A DNA stretch of 64,000 bases, from the NCBI GenBank assembly GCA_036345935.2, contig JADWOT020000001.1, positions 18,495,761-18,559,760 of the forward strand, in the 5' to 3' direction. Below, piece by piece: positions 61,276 through 64,000 of the stretch. The position numbers and the translations under genes are program-made. Under the pieces are notes generated by a model, which worked only from the letters and a program-made list of their open reading frames with translations, did not search any database and had not been told where the DNA came from. The DNA comes from Taenia hydatigena (lineage: Eukaryota; Platyhelminthes; Cestoda; Cyclophyllidea; Taeniidae). The number at the start of each line of letters is the position of its first letter. Position 1 is the first letter of the stretch.

Positions 61276-62939
61276 GATAAGATTATCGTTGAAAAGACAA
61301 TGTCATGCCTATCAGTGATTTTATAGGCCGTGGTGAGTCTCAACCTACGGTGCCGAGTGGTCATTCGCGTAAACTTTTGACTGGGGCGTAAAAGACCTCG
61401 CCTCGAATATCTGATAAGTGCACAAAATGTTGTCACGGAATCGCTCAAAAGATTAATCAACTCCAGGAACAATGAGCACAGCTCGAAACACTTACAAATA
61501 GAAAAATTTTACTATTGCACATTTTGAGAAAAATTTCGCTTAAGTAAACGCATCATCCACCGATTGACTACATAGTATATTCTTGGGACAAACGCTGGTC
61601 TATGTTGGGCAGCTCAAATATCTCAACATCGATCCAAATTCTCTGTCATCACGAAATGGTGAACTTTAGGTTGCGCTCAAAAGACTCGCATAAAATAGGC
61701 CTTAACAGTTATGTGGTAGACCAATGTCTAAACAGAGAATTCGATATCTCATCATAGAGTAAGTAATAGTTAGGTTATTCTCTCCGTCTCTTCCACTACC
61801 ACTAAAGTACTTCGGATTGTCAATGACGTTCTGCTTTAGAATTATTAAGGCGAGCCAAAATTTAACCAAAACTATTGGTTTATTTGCGTCTGCCTTTATG
61901 TGAGACTTGAAATAGTAGCTGTCTCTAAAGAACGAAACGATACGATGATTGTATCAAAATTATGGTATTGTACGACTGCGATGAAATGTGACCGCCGCGA
62001 CGCCCCAGTAGCGCGTTTGCTTACAAAGCTGCCTTTAATGTTAAAGCGACAATGTCTGAGGTCACACATGGCATTGTATTTGGGAGGATGCATGGCCAGA
62101 AAAGTTGTTTCAAAGCGTCTGTGAATTGCGCATCAATGAACCCAATGGGTGGTTTAGTTTTTAAAAGAATTGTTAGCCGCTAAAATTATTGCGTATTGCA
62201 GTCTTATAGTCTCCACCCACTCATTTCCAGCAAATAAAGGTGTAAATGCTGCGGTCGGCGGTTGACGCACAAATGGGTAAAAATGAAGGCAACTATCAGC
62301 ATTTCATACAATAAGCACAAAAATCATCGCAGTAAAGCAATAATTACTCGGAAATTGGAATAAAAACGCCCAGCGAATTAAAGTGTGTGGAGGTATAATA
62401 CTACAGATGTCTTTACCCCAACCATCCGAATATGAGTTCAGATTGGGAGGAATCATGTGTCTAGTAAGGCAGAAGAAGAAGTTATGTTTCTGCCTCCCCC
62501 GCAGTTGCATTGTTCTGAATTATCGCATGAGTGATTACACTACTCTGTGTGTCCTTTGCCTTTAGCATTCACGCAGGTGGCATACAAGCTTTCCCACTTT
62601 ATCTGTCCCATTACTTACCCCATCCATAGGGACACATTAAAACACTAATACCAGGCTGGTGGGTTTCATAGCACACATGGGGCTGACTTGGACTTAACAA
62701 TTAAGTGAGATGTTCACCTTGCGACAGCGAGAAACTAGGGACAGAAGTGAGAGGGTAATAAATGTGATTAGAATTCCAAACTGAAAGCCACATCGACATC
62801 ATCAATGAGGTAGTTAAGCGTGGTGCGAGGCTCGTACACCTTACTTCCATCCACAACAATTAAAAGTGTCAGACAGTCGAACATCTTAATCATCTTTGAT
62901 TCCCGTGGTGCATCCAGTATATTTGAAATCGTGGTTCTA

Positions 62940-64000
62940 CAAGAATGGTAACACTTCTTTATTTTTCGTTCTCGCCTCTAGATTTTAAGGATGAGAACTT
63001 TGATGACAATTATTTATTAAGGAATAATTTTCATAAGAAAACTGCATACACTATCAAATACATGGAGTCGCATTATAAGGTCGTCTGCAATTGATGACCG
63101 ATGAGTTATCTATATTTAAAATGGAGGAAATTGAATGGATTTATGTCGACGATAAAAGCAGAAGCGGTAACCGTTACTGAGACAAGTCGAGTGAGTAATT
63201 TAATGCTGATGAGGAGAAGCGTTGACGAATTAAACACTCAAATTATCCTTTTCCACACACTGATGACGTACCCGTCTTCGTTCTTTGCACGATTCATGTG
63301 CATTTTGGCAGCTTTTACTTGGATCCCGATGGCGCAGCTGTTCTTCAGCAATCCACCATTTACACTTTTGAATTCATCCAATTCGTTTTATGTGGCAGAT
63401 TGGTAAAGTTAATTATATGCTGAATTTAACATTTGTCTAACCCTTTTTAATTCGAAATGTAAAATTATGCGTGGGACTTGCTAGCATGGGCAAAAGAATG
63501 CGGATTAGTCCACGTATGGCTTTGACCGGTTCGTCCCTGGTGTACAGCGTAGCTAATGTCAAAATAACTGTGCCTGCTTTTAAGGCAACCTCCATTGAGC
63601 AGAATGTGCAACACATAGACAAGAAGTAGGCTCGGGTCAAATCACGTTTCTAACCATTTCTGCTAAATTGCGAATTACACTCCCACTATGGACTGATTTG
63701 ATCGTTTGAATTCAAGACATCTTCTCCTCATTTACACTGGCGGCGGTCAGTAAAGTGTGGCATGGCAGCTTTGGCTCGTGACTTTTCGCCCATTTTGAAA
63801 TGACCCGTATTTTAGCAGCATCGCGGACACACCCACATTTGACCGCAGTTCCAGAATGAAATGTGGGTCTGTCCTAAGACAAGGGCACACGACTTTGCAG
63901 GATTGTGGGTCTAACTAATGCACGGCGCTACGATTTGTACCGATCTGACGCATTAATGAAATGACAAATAGACAATTATGACAGATTCACACATTTGACA
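62940..64000 (+). pseudogene. Element E1, copy B (runs off the window)
   Basis: The plus strand carries the same coding stretches as copy A. About 62,980-63,095 has Asp-Phe-Lys-Asp-Glu-Asn-Phe, 63,120-63,180 has Glu-Glu-Ile-Glu-Trp-Ile-Tyr-Val-Asp-Asp, and 63,290-63,400 has His-Val-His-Phe-Gly-Ser. The TGA and TAA that interrupt copy A between the second and third stretches are at the same places here, but other indels differ. The 3' end lies beyond 64,000. Confidence 0.45.

Larger units (their letters stand above)
61080..64000 (-). repeat. Inverted segmental duplication (HSP70-spacer-E1), right copy
   Basis: Counterpart of 23.93-26.86 kb in reverse order and orientation: HSP70 fragment, shared spacer with the conserved TATAAAA, then E1. 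Homology continues to the last base of the window. Confidence 0.85.

Noticed and set aside
1..64000. tRNA and rRNA genes, CRISPR arrays, operon-like gene runs
   Set aside because: None was seen on reading both strands; no tRNA B-box with a matching cloverleaf and no regularly spaced direct repeats of CRISPR type.

Overview
The window is animal nuclear DNA that is gene-poor and rich in decayed duplications. The evidence is a histone H2B with an animal-type tail, introns with ordinary GT..AG borders, RINGv (MARCH-type) zinc-finger exons and HSP70 remnants, with no operon-like gene packing. A parasitic flatworm, perhaps a tapeworm, would fit three things: divergent HSP70 debris (cestode genomes are known for expanded HSP70 families), very short symmetric exons, and the look of the H2B N-terminus. 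This is an inference from a few features, not an identification.

Layout. Two large arms at about 0.37-5.44 kb and 19.5-23.82 kb are diverged inverted copies of each other. Between and overlapping them lies a tandem duplication of about 5.45 kb (unit A about 11.11-16.58 kb, unit B about 16.58-22.02 kb). Unit A abuts one complete, divergent H2B gene on the minus strand (10,959-11,327), with a TATA box, a CCAAT motif and a candidate histone 3' stem-loop. Unit B cuts the H2B copy in half. Each unit carries a 53-bp minisatellite, with six repeats in A and nine in B. From 22.9 to 27.8 kb there is an unclassified multi-copy coding element (called E1 here) and a truncated HSP70 pseudogene. The same block reappears inverted at 61.1-64.0 kb, and a third partial E1 lies at 35.87-36.59 kb.

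From 28 to 48 kb there are only weak gene fragments: a secreted-looking frame, a half RING finger, a charged coding-like stretch with stops, and an aquaporin-like remnant. At 48,860-49,673 a three-exon frame closes perfectly across two introns and encodes an unrecognised 156-residue, Ser/Thr-rich protein.

The most interesting region is 52.5-60.1 kb. It holds a series of RINGv membrane E3 ligase copies. The best one (58,795-59,785) is intact in two phase-matched exons except for a single TGA inside the zinc finger, and two decayed neighbours carry CGA at the same site. Embedded in this cluster at 56,536-57,351 is a set of tandemly repeated short exons encoding one motif (Met-x-x-Ile-Phe/Tyr-x-acidic-Leu), resembling a micro-exon gene.

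Positions of repeat borders were read by eye and are approximate to tens of bases. No similarity search, alignment score or base-composition calculation was run.
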